A stretch of DNA of 64,000 nt. Origin: Caballeronia sordidicola (GTDB taxonomy: Bacteria; Pseudomonadota; Gammaproteobacteria; Burkholderiales; Burkholderiaceae). Both the position numbers and the translations under genes were made by a program. Below are positions 46,678-56,289 of the stretch, in pieces. Position 1 is the first letter of the stretch. The number at the start of each line of letters is the position of its first letter. The notes beneath the pieces were generated by a model. It saw nothing but the letters and a program-made list of their open reading frames with translations. It was not told the DNA's origin and made no database searches. Location: the NCBI RefSeq assembly GCF_002220365.1, contig NZ_MTHB01000191.1, positions 62,001-126,000 of the forward strand, read 5' to 3'.

Positions 46678-48189
46678 ATGGACTTTAGCATAAAAGCCTG
46701 TGATTGGAGCAAAGGCTCGGCAAATGGTTTCCTTAACGGGAAGGCCGATGTAGTGGTGCTCGGAGTGTTCGAAGCGCAGACGTTGACGGGCGCAGCCCGC
46801 GAGATGGATTTGGTGACCAAGGGACTGCTCACGCGCACGGTGAAAGCCGGCGACATGAGCGGCAAAGCCGGTTCCACGCTGATGCTGACCGAAGTGACGG
46901 GGATTGGCGCGTCACGGATTTTGCTGGTCGGCCTCGGCAAGCAGGACGCTTTCAATCAGAAGGCTTACACAGAAGCCGCACGCGCCGCATGGCGTGCGCT
47001 GCTTGCCACGAAGATCGCGAACGTGGCGTTCACGCTCGCTCAGCTGCCGGTGCCCGAGCGCACCAGCGACTGGGGCGTGCGCTCTGCCATTCTTGCGCTG
47101 CGCGAGTTGACCTACAAGTTCACGCAGATGAAAAGCAAGCCGGAAAACGGCGATCGCGCGCTGAAGAAAGTGGTGTTCAGCATCGAAGCCGCCGACGAAA
47201 AAGCCGCGAAGCTTGCGGTCAAACACGCCACGGCGCTCGCCAACGGCATGGACCTGACGCGCGACCTCGGCAACTTGCCGCCGAACGTCTGCACGCCCAC
47301 GTATCTTGGCCATACCGCGAAAAAGCTGGGCAAGGAATTCAAGCTGAAGGTGGAAGTACTCGGCCAGAAGCAGATCGAAGCGCTGGGCATGGGTTCGTTC
47401 CTGTCGGTCGCGAAAGGCTCGATCGAACCGCCTGCGTTCATCGTGATGCATCACCAAGGCGCGGGCGCGAAGGCCGCTCCCGTCGTGCTGGTTGGCAAGG
47501 GCATCACGTTCGACACCGGCGGCATTTCCATCAAGCCGGGCGAAGGCATGGACGAGATGAAGTACGACATGCTCGGGGCCGGTTCCGTGTTCGGCACAAT
47601 GCGCGCCATCGCGGAAATGGGGTTGAAGCTCAACGTGATCGGTGTGGTTCCGACCTGCGAGAACATGCCGGCCGGTAACGCGGTGAAGCCGGGTGACATT
47701 GTGACGTCGATGTCCGGCACGACTATTGAAGTGTTGAACACGGACGCGGAAGGCCGCCTGATTCTCTGCGACGCGCTGACCTACGTGGAACGCTTCAAAC
47801 CCGCTGCAGTCATCGATATCGCCACGCTCACGGGTGCATGCGTGGTGGCGCTTGGCCATCACAACACAGCTTTGTTCTCGAAGGACGATGCGCTGGCGGG
47901 CGAGTTGCTGGATGCATCGAAGGAAGCCATCGATCCGACCTGGCGCATGCCGCTCGACGACGAGTACCAGGACCTGCTGAAGTCGAATTTCGCCGATGTC
48001 GCGAATATTGGCGGCCGGCCGGGCGGCGCGATTACCGCGGCGTGTTTTCTGTCACGGTTCGCGCAGAACTACCCGTGGGCTCACCTCGACATCGCGGGTA
48101 CGGCGTGGAAAAGCGGCGCGGCAAAGGGCGCAACCGGTCGTCCGGTGCCTTTGCTCACGCAGTTCCTGGTCGATCGCGCGGGCCAATGA
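46678..48189 (+). CDS. pepA: Leucyl aminopeptidase
   Basis: PepA is a two-metal M17 aminopeptidase that trims N-terminal residues of peptides; in E. coli it also binds DNA in site-specific recombination. The 503 residues hold the catalytic C-terminal domain with [15 protein letters not shown], the metal motif [10 protein letters not shown] and the late [16 protein letters not shown] precedes the ATG. It is followed by holC, the conserved pepA-holC order. Confidence 0.97.
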   Translation: MDFSIKACDWSKGSANGFLNGKADVVVLGVFEAQTLTGAAREMDLVTKGLLTRTVKAGDMSGKAGSTLMLTEVTGIGASRILLVGLGKQDAFNQKAYTEAARAAWRALLATKIANVAFTLAQLPVPERTSDWGVRSAILALRELTYKFTQMKSKPENGDRALKKVVFSIEAADEKAAKLAVKHATALANGMDLTRDLGNLPPNVCTPTYLGHTAKKLGKEFKLKVEVLGQKQIEALGMGSFLSVAKGSIEPPAFIVMHHQGAGAKAAPVVLVGKGITFDTGGISIKPGEGMDEMKYDMLGAGSVFGTMRAIAEMGLKLNVIGVVPTCENMPAGNAVKPGDIVTSMSGTTIEVLNTDAEGRLILCDALTYVERFKPAAVIDIATLTGACVVALGHHNTALFSKDDALAGELLDASKEAIDPTWRMPLDDEYQDLLKSNFADVANIGGRPGGAITAACFLSRFAQNYPWAHLDIAGTAWKSGAAKGATGRPVPLLTQFLVDRAGQ

Positions 48190-48226
48190 GCGTGATTGAA
48201 CGAAGCGCAAGCGGGGAGGCGCGGGT

Positions 48227-48652
48227 ATGACGCGTATCGATTTCCATTCGAATGTGGGGGATTCGATCGCGTACGCCTGCCGCCTTGCGCGCAAGGCTTA
48301 CCTGAGCGGCCAGCCGTTGATCGTGCTGGCCGAACCCGAGCGGTTGAAACGGTTCGACGAGCAATTGTGGACGTTCAAGCCGCTCGAGTTCGTGCCGCAT
48401 TGCATGGCGGACAGCGCGCTGGCGGCTGACACGCCGGTGTTGCTGACGGCGTCGCTGGAATCGCTGTTGCAGGATCAGCGGCATCAGATCCTGCTGAACC
48501 TCGGCGCAACAGTGCCGCCGCAGTTCGCGCGGTTTGAACGCCTGCTGGAAGTGGTCGGCAACGAGGAGCAGGAACTCGTGGCTGGGCGCGACCGGTATCG
48601 TTTCTATCGCGATCGGGGCTATGTGCTCAACAACTACAAGCAGGGCGACTGA
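48227..48652 (+). CDS. holC: DNA polymerase III subunit chi
   Basis: HolC links the clamp loader to single-stranded-DNA-binding protein during replication. The 141-residue protein starts with the family pattern IDFHSNVGDSIAYACRLARKAY and has the RLKRFDEQLWTF and ALAADTPVLLT segments. It begins 37 bases after pepA and is probably cotranscribed with it. Confidence 0.94.
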   Translation: MTRIDFHSNVGDSIAYACRLARKAYLSGQPLIVLAEPERLKRFDEQLWTFKPLEFVPHCMADSALAADTPVLLTASLESLLQDQRHQILLNLGATVPPQFARFERLLEVVGNEEQELVAGRDRYRFYRDRGYVLNNYKQGD

Positions 48653-48792
48653 GCGCACCGCTCAGTCGCAGTGTGCGGCGGCCACGCGGTATGATCGCAA
48701 AAACGCCCGCCGTTAGCCCGCAGTCGGCCCGCCCATCGGGTCGCCATCAGGTTGCCAACAGCCTGCCATCAAGAAAGAGACGGAGTCCACTC

Positions 48793-49206
48793 GTGCCCAT
48801 CACCACCGCGCCCGATATGGCTGAAACACCCGAAAACTTCGATTCCTCCATTCCCGTGCTGACCGATGTCATCGCACCGGGCCGGCCGGAGCGCGCCCGT
48901 GTTGCGCCGCGTGCGCCGGAGCCGGTGTTGTCGCCGGCGGCTGTGCCATCGCACGAAGAGCTTGCGCACGGCGCAGATCGCGACGCCGATGTGATCGCAG
49001 ACAGGCTGCGCGGGCGCTTCACTCACTTTTTGACGGGCGATGGCCGGGAGTTGATCGAGGAACGCTGCAGGGAGTCGTTGCAGGAGCATTCAACCTGGCT
49101 GGTCAGCCAGATTACGCGGGAGGTTGCGTTGGCGCTGGAAACCGAACTGACGCAATGGGTGCGCGAGGCGGTAGCGGACGAACTGGAACGGCGAGGGCGC
49201 CAGTAA
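48793..49206 (+). CDS. DUF2486 family protein
   Basis: The 137-residue protein belongs to a family I know only from Burkholderiales. A disordered Pro/Ala/Glu-rich N-terminal half contains the motif DSSIPVLTDVI. A helical C-terminal half (LIEERCRESLQEHSTWLVSQ) could form a coiled coil. Function unknown. The GTG start at 48793 is supported by GGAG seven bases upstream; in-frame codons before it have no site. It follows holC. Confidence 0.8.
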   Translation: MPITTAPDMAETPENFDSSIPVLTDVIAPGRPERARVAPRAPEPVLSPAAVPSHEELAHGADRDADVIADRLRGRFTHFLTGDGRELIEERCRESLQEHSTWLVSQITREVALALETELTQWVREAVADELERRGRQ

Positions 49207-49283
49207 AAAGGGTTTTCGGGGCAATTCCAGCGGCCGGAGCCGAGCCCGATCGGGCGCAGCGGCAAACCGGCACTAATCCAGCA

Positions 49284-49313
49284 TTTAATCGGGCATTATT
49301 TAATCGGGCATTA
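49284..49313. repeat. Tandem 15-bp duplication downstream of ilvD
   Basis: TTTAATCGGGCATTA occurs twice head to tail (49284-49298 and 49299-49313) in the gap between two convergent genes. It is AT-rich in a GC-rich setting. Confidence 0.9.
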
Positions 49314-49318
49314 AATCC

Positions 49319-49334
49319 CTGCCGGCGCCGGCAG
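49319..49334 (-). terminator. Candidate weak terminator stem after ilvD
   Basis: CTGCCGGCGCCGGCAG is a perfect 16-bp palindrome that can form a short GC-rich hairpin. On the minus strand it is followed by ATTTAAT, not by a clean T run, so function as a terminator is uncertain. Confidence 0.35.
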
Positions 49335-49377
49335 AACCTGAAACGGTCCACCGGCGCGCGTGAAGAACAGCTGGCAA

Positions 49378-51051
49378 TTAACCGGTTACCGCGCCTTTGT
49401 TGGCCGGCAACGCGAGCGCAGCATACTTGGCCAGCACGCCACGCGTATAACGCGGCGCGGGCTGCGTCCACTCCCCGCGACGGCGCTCGATCTCGGCGTC
49501 ATCCACGTTCAGTTGCAACAGCAACTTGTGGGCGTCGATGGTGATCGAATCCCCTTCCTTGATGAGCGCGATCGTGCCGCCCATATAGGCTTCCGGGGCA
49601 ACGTGACCCACCACCATGCCCCACGTGCCGCCGGAAAAGCGGCCATCGGTAATCAGGCCCACCGATTCACCCAGCCCCTGGCCGATGATTGCGGAAGTGG
49701 GCGCCAGCATTTCCGGCATGCCCGGACCGCCCTTCGGGCCGAGATAGCGCAACACCACGATATCGCCCGCCTTGATCTGCCCCGCGACAATCGCGGTCAT
49801 CGCGCTTTGCTCGTCTTCGAACACGCGTGCCGGGCCGGTAATGACCGGGTTCTTCAGGCCGGTGATCTTCGCGACCGCGCCGTCCGGCGCCAGGTTGCCC
49901 TTCAGGATGGCAAGGTGGCCTTCGTCGTAGAGCGCCTTGTTGATCGGGAAAATCACGTCCTGATCTGCGCGCGGCTTCGACGGCACGTCCTTCAGTTCTT
50001 CGGCAATGGTCTTGCCCGTGATCGTGATGCAATCGCCGTGCAACATGCCTGCGTCGAGCAAGATCTTCAGCACTTGCGGAATACCGCCGGCCTTGTGCAG
50101 ATCGGTCGCCACGTACTGGCCCGACGGCTTCAGGTTGCAGATCACCGGCACTTTCTTGCGCATGCGCTCGAAGTCGTCGATGCTCCATTCCACTTCCGCT
50201 GCATGGGCGATAGCCAGGTAGTGCAGCACGGCATTGGTTGAGCCGCCGGTCGCCATGATCAGCGCAACCGCATTTTCGATCGATTTCTTCGTGATGATGT
50301 CGCGCGGCTTGAGACCGGCCTTGACCGCTTCGACCAGCACACGCGCCGATTCCGCCGCGGAGGTGACCTTTTCTTCGTCGGGGTTTGCCATGGTCGATGA
50401 ATACATCAGCGACATGCCGAGCGCCTCGAACGACGAGCTCATGGTGTTGGCCGTGTACATGCCGCCGCACGAACCGCTCGACGGGCAGGCGTTTTTCTCG
50501 ATGCCGTCGAAATCTTCCTTCGACATCCGCCCAGCCGAGAATTCCCCCACGGCTTCGAACGACGACACGATGGTCAGGTCCACGCCCTTCCAGTTGCCCG
50601 GACGGATCGTGCCGCCGTACACGTAGATGCCCGGCACGTTCATGCGCGCGAGGCCGATCATGCCGCCCGGCATGTTCTTGTCGCAGCCGCCGATCACGAC
50701 CACGCCGTCCATCCACTGGCCTTGCACGGCCGTTTCGATACAGTCGGCGATCACTTCGCGCGACACGAGCGAGTACTTCATGCCTTCGGTGCCCATCGAC
50801 ATGCCGTCCGAGATGGTCGGCGTGCCGAAGGTTTGCGGATTTGCATCCGATTTACGAATCGATTCGACGGCTGCGTCCGCCAGCTTTTGCAGGCCGGAAT
50901 TGCACGGCGTGATGGTGGAATGAGCGTTGGCGATGCCGATCATCGGCTTGTCGAAGTCTTCTTCCTTGTAGCCAAGGGCGTAATACATCGAGCGATTCGG
51001 GGAACGCGCGATGCCTTGCGTGATGTTTTTCGAGCGGCGATTGAAGGCCAT
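49378..51051 (-). CDS. ilvD: Dihydroxy-acid dehydratase
   Basis: IlvD dehydrates dihydroxy acids to the keto acids of valine, isoleucine and leucine synthesis with an iron-sulfur cluster. The 557 residues show its cysteine motifs: [16 protein letters not shown] and [16 protein letters not shown]. The C-terminal [11 protein letters not shown] loop is also present. It is divergent from a LysR gene across 106 bases, so that regulator may control it. Confidence 0.97.
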   Translation of the reverse strand: MAFNRRSKNITQGIARSPNRSMYYALGYKEEDFDKPMIGIANAHSTITPCNSGLQKLADAAVESIRKSDANPQTFGTPTISDGMSMGTEGMKYSLVSREVIADCIETAVQGQWMDGVVVIGGCDKNMPGGMIGLARMNVPGIYVYGGTIRPGNWKGVDLTIVSSFEAVGEFSAGRMSKEDFDGIEKNACPSSGSCGGMYTANTMSSSFEALGMSLMYSSTMANPDEEKVTSAAESARVLVEAVKAGLKPRDIITKKSIENAVALIMATGGSTNAVLHYLAIAHAAEVEWSIDDFERMRKKVPVICNLKPSGQYVATDLHKAGGIPQVLKILLDAGMLHGDCITITGKTIAEELKDVPSKPRADQDVIFPINKALYDEGHLAILKGNLAPDGAVAKITGLKNPVITGPARVFEDEQSAMTAIVAGQIKAGDIVVLRYLGPKGGPGMPEMLAPTSAIIGQGLGESVGLITDGRFSGGTWGMVVGHVAPEAYMGGTIALIKEGDSITIDAHKLLLQLNVDDAEIERRRGEWTQPAPRYTRGVLAKYAALALPANKGAVTG

Positions 51052-51099
51052 GTGGGGGCTCCTTGAGGATTTTTTTGTCTGGTCGCGAAAGGATGAAGC

Positions 51100-51127
51100 T
51101 TGTGCGAACGCGTGTCCAATATATTAT
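51100..51127 (+). promoter_or_regulatory. Candidate promoter of the LysR gene next to ilvD
   Basis: TTGTGC (51100-51105) and TATTAT (51122-51127) are separated by 16 bp, about 30 bases before the GTG start. The site lies in the divergent gap with ilvD. Confidence 0.45.
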
Positions 51128-51157
51128 TCAGGGTCTACTAAGTCGCGGAACATATCA

Positions 51158-52105
51158 GTGGAAACGCGGAACATCGAACTCAGATTGTTGCGGTATTTTG
51201 TGACGGTTGCGGAAGAAATGCACTTCGGACGGGCCGCAGGGCGGCTCGCAATGACGCAGCCGCCTTTGTCGCAGGCCATCCGGGCGCTGGAAGACATGCT
51301 TGGCGTGGCGCTGTTCGTGCGGACGAAGCGTTCTGTGGAGTTGACGCCGGTGGGGAAGGATCTGCTGCCGGAAGTGCGGCGCCTGCTCGCCGGCGCAGAT
51401 GCGTTAAGACCGCTCGCCCAGTCGCTTGCGCGGGGCGAGGCGGGTGTTCTGTCCCTTGCGTTCGTTTCCACCGCCGATTACGGCCTCCTGCCGCTGCTGC
51501 TGCGTGATTTTGGCGCCCGCTACCCGGGCGTCCGCCTGCAGCTCGTGGAAGCGACCAGTGACGTCCAGGTGGAAGAACTGGTGGCCGGCCGCATAGATGC
51601 CGGTCTCGTCATTCCCCCGCTGCTGCCGCGCCACGCCGTCGCGTTGTCGTATTTGCCAATCGCACGCGAGCCGTTGGTCATCGCCATGTCGAGTGATGCC
51701 GCGGCTGAGCTCGGGCAGGGCGCGCAAGAGTGGTCGCAGACGCCTGTCAGCCTTCACCAACTCGCCGATGCCCCGCTCGTCGTCTTTCCGCGGCGTCTCG
51801 CGCCCGGTTTCTATGACATCATCATGGGTTGCTACGGCGCGGCTGGCCTGATGCCGCGGGTCGGGCAAGAGGCCATTCAGATGCAAACCATTGTCAGCCT
51901 GGTATCGGCTGGAATGGGTGTCGCGCTCGTGCCGCAGTCGCTGCGTCATCTGCGCAGGACCGGAGTGGTGTATCGTCCGTTGCTCGAATCCGGACCGGTG
52001 GTTGAGACCGGGCTCGTGTGGCGCGCGGCGGAGGTCAGCCCGGTGCTCGCCGGTTTTATCGATATAGTGCGCACTCATGCGGCTACCGTGCCAGCGTTGC
52101 CGTGA
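51158..52105 (+). CDS. LysR family transcriptional regulator
   Basis: This 315-residue regulator begins with the LysR winged helix (RLLRYFVTVAEEMHFGRAA, MTQPPLSQAIRALE) of the CatR/BenM-like subgroup, and the effector-binding domain ends with the GMGVALVP segment. A GTG start at 51158 gives the usual N-terminus; the upstream open frame is only promoter DNA. It is transcribed away from ilvD. Its effector and targets are unknown. Confidence 0.9.
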   Translation: METRNIELRLLRYFVTVAEEMHFGRAAGRLAMTQPPLSQAIRALEDMLGVALFVRTKRSVELTPVGKDLLPEVRRLLAGADALRPLAQSLARGEAGVLSLAFVSTADYGLLPLLLRDFGARYPGVRLQLVEATSDVQVEELVAGRIDAGLVIPPLLPRHAVALSYLPIAREPLVIAMSSDAAAELGQGAQEWSQTPVSLHQLADAPLVVFPRRLAPGFYDIIMGCYGAAGLMPRVGQEAIQMQTIVSLVSAGMGVALVPQSLRHLRRTGVVYRPLLESGPVVETGLVWRAAEVSPVLAGFIDIVRTHAATVPALP

Positions 52106-52126
52106 CCCCAACACGTAAATAGAAAC

Positions 52127-53032
52127 ATGCTCATTCACCCCAATTTCGATCCCATCGCGCTTCATCTCGGTCCGCTCGCTGTGCGCTGGTATGGCCTCAT
52201 GTACCTGCTGGCGTTTATCCAGTGCATCGTCATCGGCCGTTTGCGGCTGCGCTTACCGTACGTCGCAGCGCAAGGGTGGACCACGAAGGATATCGACGAC
52301 ATCCTGTTCTACGGTGTGCTCGGCACCATCCTGGGCGGCCGGCTTGGCTATGTGGTGTTCTACAAGTCGAGTTTCTACTTCGCGAATCCGCTCGATATCT
52401 TCAAGGTCTGGGAAGGTGGCATGTCCTTCCATGGCGGCATGATCGGCGTGACGATCGCGATGGTGGTGTTCGCGTGGCAAAGAAAGCGGACCTGGCTGCA
52501 AGTCACCGATTTCGTCGCGCCGCTGGTCCCGCTCGGGCTTGCGGCCGGCCGATTCGGCAACTTCATCAATGGCGAGTTGTGGGGCCGCGTGACCAATCCG
52601 AACGCGCCATGGGCCATGCTGTTCCAGAACGCATCACCCGATGACGCCATCTGGCTGCGCGCCCATCCGCAGCAAGCCGCACGGTGGCATTTGAACGAGA
52701 TCTTCGAGCAATACCAGATGCTGCCGCGTCATCCGTCGCAGTTGTACGAGATCGCTCTTGAAGGGTTCGCGCTGTTTATCGTGATGTGGCTGATGTCGCG
52801 CAAGCAGAGGCCGGTGGGCGCCATTTCGGCAGTGTTTCTGATTGGTTATGGCCTTGCGCGCTTCACGGTCGAGTTCGCGCGTGAACCCGATGATTATCTG
52901 GGTCTGCTGGCGATGAACCTGTCGATGGGTCAGTGGCTTTCGCTGCCCATGATCATTGGCGGAATTGGCCTGCTGATCTGGACGTATCGACGTGGGCGCG
53001 CAGTGCCTTCAGAGTCCGCGAAGCTCTCCTGA
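52127..53032 (+). CDS. lgt: Prolipoprotein diacylglyceryl transferase
   Basis: Lgt attaches diacylglycerol to the lipobox cysteine of prolipoproteins in the inner membrane. The 301 residues contain about seven transmembrane helices, the essential HGGMIG motif, the Lgt signature [14 protein letters not shown] and the late RHPSQLYE segment. It is a single gene, followed by a terminator. Confidence 0.96.
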   Translation: MLIHPNFDPIALHLGPLAVRWYGLMYLLAFIQCIVIGRLRLRLPYVAAQGWTTKDIDDILFYGVLGTILGGRLGYVVFYKSSFYFANPLDIFKVWEGGMSFHGGMIGVTIAMVVFAWQRKRTWLQVTDFVAPLVPLGLAAGRFGNFINGELWGRVTNPNAPWAMLFQNASPDDAIWLRAHPQQAARWHLNEIFEQYQMLPRHPSQLYEIALEGFALFIVMWLMSRKQRPVGAISAVFLIGYGLARFTVEFAREPDDYLGLLAMNLSMGQWLSLPMIIGGIGLLIWTYRRGRAVPSESAKLS

Positions 53033-53061
53033 ACGAGAGATCAGTCTTTGCAAATGTCATG

Positions 53062-53091
53062 AAAAAGCCTCGCACGCAGCGAGGCTTTTTT
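53062..53091. terminator. Intrinsic terminator between lgt and the SIMPL gene
   Basis: AAAAAGCCTCGC pairs with GCGAGGCTTTTT around a 5-base loop, with T-rich ends on both strands, so it can stop both convergent genes. Confidence 0.92.
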
Positions 53092-53120
53092 GTATCGCGG
53101 GACTTGAACCGAATGAAGGC

Positions 53121-53846
53121 CTAGCGGTTCATCTGTACCGAACCCGACACATTCACGGTCACCGTCGAGGTGCCCCCTTCCAGCGCCATGGGTGCCGACA
53201 TCTTTGCATCCGCGCTCATGTTGCGCGCGGCCATCATCATGACCGGGCGCGGCGACGACCCGTTATGGCCGATGTTCACCTCGCGGATCGCATAACCGCT
53301 ATAGCCGAATGCCTGGGCCGAACTCTGTGCCTGCTGCTTGAACGAAGCAATAGCCTGCGTCGACAGTTTCTGTTCGGCCGCGCGCTGCGCTTCCGGCGAG
53401 AGCGAGAACGTCACGCTGCCCACTTGCATTGAATCGCTCATCTTGCCTGCCAGCTTGGACGCAGCGGCGAAGTCCTTGGACTCCAGCACGACTTCCGTGC
53501 GGCCGCGCCATGCGGAGATGCGGCCATCACGATCCGTGGACGGATAGACGGTGAACGAACCACTGTGCGCGGTGACGTTATCGACACCCTTCGCCTGGCG
53601 CAGCGCGGCATCCGCGCGTTGATTGAGCACCGACGTCAACGAGGCTGGGTCTTGCGCTTCCTGCTCATAGAACAGCGTGATGTCGACCACGTCCTGCGGC
53701 ACGTCCGCGCTGGCCTGTGCCGCGAGCGACAACACGCCGGACGGCTGGGCCTGAACGACGCTTTGCGCAAAAGCGCCTTGTGCCATGGCAGCGCCTGCAA
53801 GCAGCACAACGGCTACCAGTGCGGAAGTGGTGTTTTTCTTTGTCAT
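53121..53846 (-). CDS. SIMPL domain (DUF541) periplasmic protein
   Basis: The 241-residue protein has a signal peptide (ALVAVVLLAGAAMAQGAFA) and a SIMPL/DUF541 domain, recognised by VLSLAAQASADVPQDVVDI, the TVYPSTDRDGRISAWRG segment and a C-terminal beta strand ending VTVNVSGSVQM. Relatives include YggE, which is linked to oxidative stress, and BP26. Its molecular role is unknown. Confidence 0.88.
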   Translation of the reverse strand: MTKKNTTSALVAVVLLAGAAMAQGAFAQSVVQAQPSGVLSLAAQASADVPQDVVDITLFYEQEAQDPASLTSVLNQRADAALRQAKGVDNVTAHSGSFTVYPSTDRDGRISAWRGRTEVVLESKDFAAASKLAGKMSDSMQVGSVTFSLSPEAQRAAEQKLSTQAIASFKQQAQSSAQAFGYSGYAIREVNIGHNGSSPRPVMMMAARNMSADAKMSAPMALEGGTSTVTVNVSGSVQMNR

Positions 53847-53930
53847 CGTCTAACTCCGTAAGCATGAGTGCGCGTCATGTGACGCGAAGCTTAGGCGCTT
53901 CTCGGGCACGCGAAGTTCCCTTCAACGAGG

Positions 53931-54389
53931 TTACAAGAGGTGTTCGGTGATAAAGCGCCATTGCGCTTGCGTGACCGGCGTGATTGAAAGCCGATTGCCT
54001 CTTGCAAGCACTTGCATGTCGGCAAGCTCGGCATGATCGCGAAGCGTGGCGAGGGGAATGAGCGGGGTCTTCTTCACGAGTTGGACATCGACAAGCAACC
54101 AGCGCGGCTTTTCCGGCGATGACTTGGGATCGTAGTAGTGGCTCGTGGAATCGAATTGAGTGGGATCGGGATAAGCGGCCGACGACACCTTCGCAATACC
54201 TGCGATGCCTGGCTGCGGACAACTCGAGTGATAGAACAGCACGCCGTCGCCAACCTGCATGCCGTCGCGCATGAAGTTGCGTGCCTGGTAATTACGCACG
54301 CCGGTCCAGGGCAAGGTTTTTTTAGGAGCGTGAGCGAGATGGTCGATGCTTGCTTCGTTCGGTTCCGACTTCATCAGCCAGTAGTGCAT
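53931..54389 (-). CDS. EVE domain protein
   Basis: This 152-residue protein is a single EVE domain of the PUA-like superfamily, starting MHYWLMKSEPNEASIDHL, with TGVRNYQARNFMRDGM and GVLFYHSSC as core motifs. EVE proteins are thought to bind modified bases in nucleic acids. Its place next to the 6S RNA gene and zapA is conserved in this bacterial group. Confidence 0.9.
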   Translation of the reverse strand: MHYWLMKSEPNEASIDHLAHAPKKTLPWTGVRNYQARNFMRDGMQVGDGVLFYHSSCPQPGIAGIAKVSSAAYPDPTQFDSTSHYYDPKSSPEKPRWLLVDVQLVKKTPLIPLATLRDHAELADMQVLARGNRLSITPVTQAQWRFITEHLL

Positions 54390-54452
54390 GAATGTCTTCC
54401 ATGGAGAAAGGTGCCGTGCAAAGAAGCATGCACGATGCAGGATTCACAATGC

Positions 54453-54488
54453 AAAAGAAAACGGCGCCGGAGAAGCTCCAGCGCCGTT
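54453..54488 (-). terminator. Intrinsic terminator of 6S RNA
   Basis: On the minus strand AACGGCGCTGGAG pairs with CTCCGGCGCCGTT around a 3-base loop, followed by TTCTTTT. It lies shortly after the 3' end of the predicted 6S RNA. Confidence 0.85.
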
Positions 54489-54504
54489 AGTCCATTCAGT
54501 CAGC

Positions 54505-54697
54505 TCAACCGCTTGCCAACATGCGTAAAACAACAATACGCATGCTGTTGGAAAGGGTCCCCGCCCAAGCCGCTAGGCCGGCATCCTGAACCTGGGTTCA
54601 AGATTGGTCGCAGTAAGCAGCACCTTGGGCTCATCAGACAGAGTGACGCGCTCGCCAGTGCTACAAGGTCCCACAACCGTGCACAATGGCATTGGTT
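54505..54697 (-). ncRNA. ssrS: 6S RNA
   Basis: 6S RNA mimics an open promoter and sequesters sigma-70 RNA polymerase in stationary phase. The minus strand here contains the conserved core CTTGAACCCAGGTTCAGGA and then GCGGCTTGGGCGGGGACC, close to the 3' half of proteobacterial 6S. A closing stem is suggested by AACC/TGCCA near the 5' end pairing with TGGCA/GGTT near the 3' end. A -10-like TATATT sits at 54703-54708. The position between zapA and the EVE gene is typical. The ends are estimates, and a hairpin CATGCGTA...TACGCATG decorates the 3' arm. Confidence 0.85.
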
Positions 54698-54938
54698 CAA
54701 GGAATATATGACCTTGGCAAACCAGGCAGGGAGCAATCACTTTACACCAATCGACGAGACGATGCAGCAATGATCCAGGAAAACTTTATGGCGACCGATG
54801 ATTTTGTTAAATGCTGCAAAACATGACATGAAAACGCAGAATCGTGTCAACACTCCGGCAACAAAATAACATCTCGACATTAGCTTGCGCGTCAAGCATT
54901 TAAAGCAAATTCCAGCCACGGCACAGACTTACCAGCGC

Positions 54939-54974
54939 GGCAACTACTTTGGCAACTACTGTGGCAACTACAGT
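54939..54974. repeat. Three tandem 12-bp repeats across the zapA stop
   Basis: GGCAACTACTTT, GGCAACTACTGT and GGCAACTACAGT lie head to tail. The third copy contains the zapA stop codon (TAG on the minus strand at 54968-54970), so the array begins inside the last codons of zapA. Confidence 0.88.
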
Positions 54975-55282
54975 GCTTCATATTGTGAAATGACGACACC
55001 CAGTTGCTCGTTCATTTGATGCATGGTGCGACGAATTTCTTCGGCCGGAAACGCTTCGCCGTGACGCACGCTGTTTTGCAGCTTCAGCAATTCCGACGCG
55101 AGCGACAATGCCGCCATCACCGCGATCCGATCCGTGCCGCGCACGCTGCTTGCGCTTCGCACTTTCGACATTTCCGCATCTACGCGCGCTACCGCTTCGC
55201 GCAGAGCGCCTTCGGTTTCAGGCGAGCACGCGAGCCGGTACGGCGCACCGAGAATGGATACCTCGATCTGTTTCGTCGTCAT
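54968..55282 (-). CDS. zapA: Cell division protein ZapA
   Basis: ZapA crosslinks FtsZ filaments at the division ring. The 104 residues have the N-terminal beta domain (QIEVSILGAPYRLACSPE) and a C-terminal coiled coil, with RIAVMAALSLASELLKL as the conserved core. Its start overlaps the stop of the coiled-coil gene before it (ATGA), and 6S RNA lies downstream on the same strand. Confidence 0.94.
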   Translation of the reverse strand: MTTKQIEVSILGAPYRLACSPETEGALREAVARVDAEMSKVRSASSVRGTDRIAVMAALSLASELLKLQNSVRHGEAFPAEEIRRTMHQMNEQLGVVISQYEAL

Positions 55283-55662
55283 GCCTTTTCTCCGTGATGG
55301 TGTGATTCTTCATGCAACGCACCGTGCGCCGAGTCGGCGGTATCCGGTTCGATGCCGCCATCAGGTGGCAAGAGGGCAAGCTGGTTATCCGGCTCCGGTG
55401 CAGCTTTCGCACGCGGCAATTTTTCGAGAATCGCGTTGAGGCGAATCTGCGCGTCGTCGATCTTGGCCGACAGCGAGTCGCGCTCCGCCACCAGTGCGTC
55501 GCGTTCTTCGCGCATGGCCGCAAGTTCGCCTTGCGTGTTGGCATAGTCGGCGCGCAACTGTTCGAGTTGCTGGGCCAACGCATTGTGAGCTTGATGATGG
55601 CGTTCGCTGATCTTGATCAGCCGGCCGATATTCTGTGACAGTGATTCGAGTTCGTTGAGCAT
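55279..55662 (-). CDS. ZapB-like coiled-coil protein
   Basis: The 127-residue protein is mostly a single coiled coil (about residues 1-80, with heptad-rich QQLEQLRADYANTQGELAAM), then a flexible acidic tail with a His-rich end. It overlaps zapA by four bases and resembles the DUF904/ZapB-type genes found at this place in Burkholderiales. A role in the FtsZ ring next to ZapA is inferred. The start at 55662 follows AGAGGA. Confidence 0.75.
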   Translation of the reverse strand: MLNELESLSQNIGRLIKISERHHQAHNALAQQLEQLRADYANTQGELAAMREERDALVAERDSLSAKIDDAQIRLNAILEKLPRAKAAPEPDNQLALLPPDGGIEPDTADSAHGALHEESHHHGEKA

Positions 55663-55974
55663 GTGCTGCGTCCTCTTAAGACCTCGCATTTTAGCGCGCT
55701 TCTCCGGCGCTTCAGAAATTTGGTTCGTTTCCAGACGTAACAGCAGTCGGTCTTCAAAGCATGGGCGCGGCCCTTCATTTGTAGGGGGAAACGTTTTATA
55801 GGGATTCATTCACCCATTCATTCAGGCGTGCGAGCGTTTGTCCGAATATCGCGCGGGAGCCTTTAAAACAGGGGTAAAACGAATGACAGAACCACAGCAA
55901 AGGCAATCTGTACGCCTGCATTGTCCTGCTTTCTTGACGGGTCATTGCGCCGCTCTTAAACTGCCGCCACCTCG
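55663..55974. other. Gene-free stretch between the zap operon and the cobalamin leader
   Basis: About 310 bases contain the divergent promoters of the zapB-like gene and the cobalamin leader. I see no convincing reading frame. Confidence 0.4.
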
Positions 55975-56240
55975 GCGCTCACGCGTGCCTGCCAGCGCGG
56001 AGTCTGATGGCAAGCCGCAAGCGAAGTCAGCCTGGATGGGCCAACCAGCGCTGCCCCGCAACGGTAAGCGACTACATCGCAAGTTGCAAGTCGGGCCTGG
56101 GGTGCATTGCCAGCGCAGTGTCCGGCAGATTTCACCACTCGAAAAACGCGTCCTGCAGCAAGTGTTGGCCGTTGCGCGTCCTCGCGCGGGAAGGCGGGCC
56201 GATGCGTCGCCAGCCCGGTGCTTGTGCGGATCGTCGAGGC
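55975..56240 (+). ncRNA. Cobalamin riboswitch (AdoCbl type), divergent
   Basis: The core CTGCCCCGCAACGGTAAG at 56051-56068 is the highly conserved centre of cobalamin riboswitches. A GGGAAGGCG segment at 56188-56196 and a B12-box-like CAGCCCGG at 56211-56218 follow in the right order. The 5' GGGAA-CCGGTG element and the second half of the B12 box are poorly conserved. The switch should turn the cobalamin uptake and assembly operon off when the vitamin is abundant. Its ends are approximate. Confidence 0.75.
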
Positions 56241-56289
56241 AAGGGTGAAATCGGCGGGATGTGGTGCAGCGCAATGCTCGCACCGGTCG

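Noticed and set aside
54138-54773. 211-codon plus-strand frame across the EVE gene and 6S RNA
   Set aside because: It covers a conserved RNA and a gene on the opposite strand; its product has no family-like sequence.
55838-56248. 136-codon plus-strand frame through the cobalamin leader
   Set aside because: The sequence is explained by the riboswitch core; the frame has no ribosome binding site.
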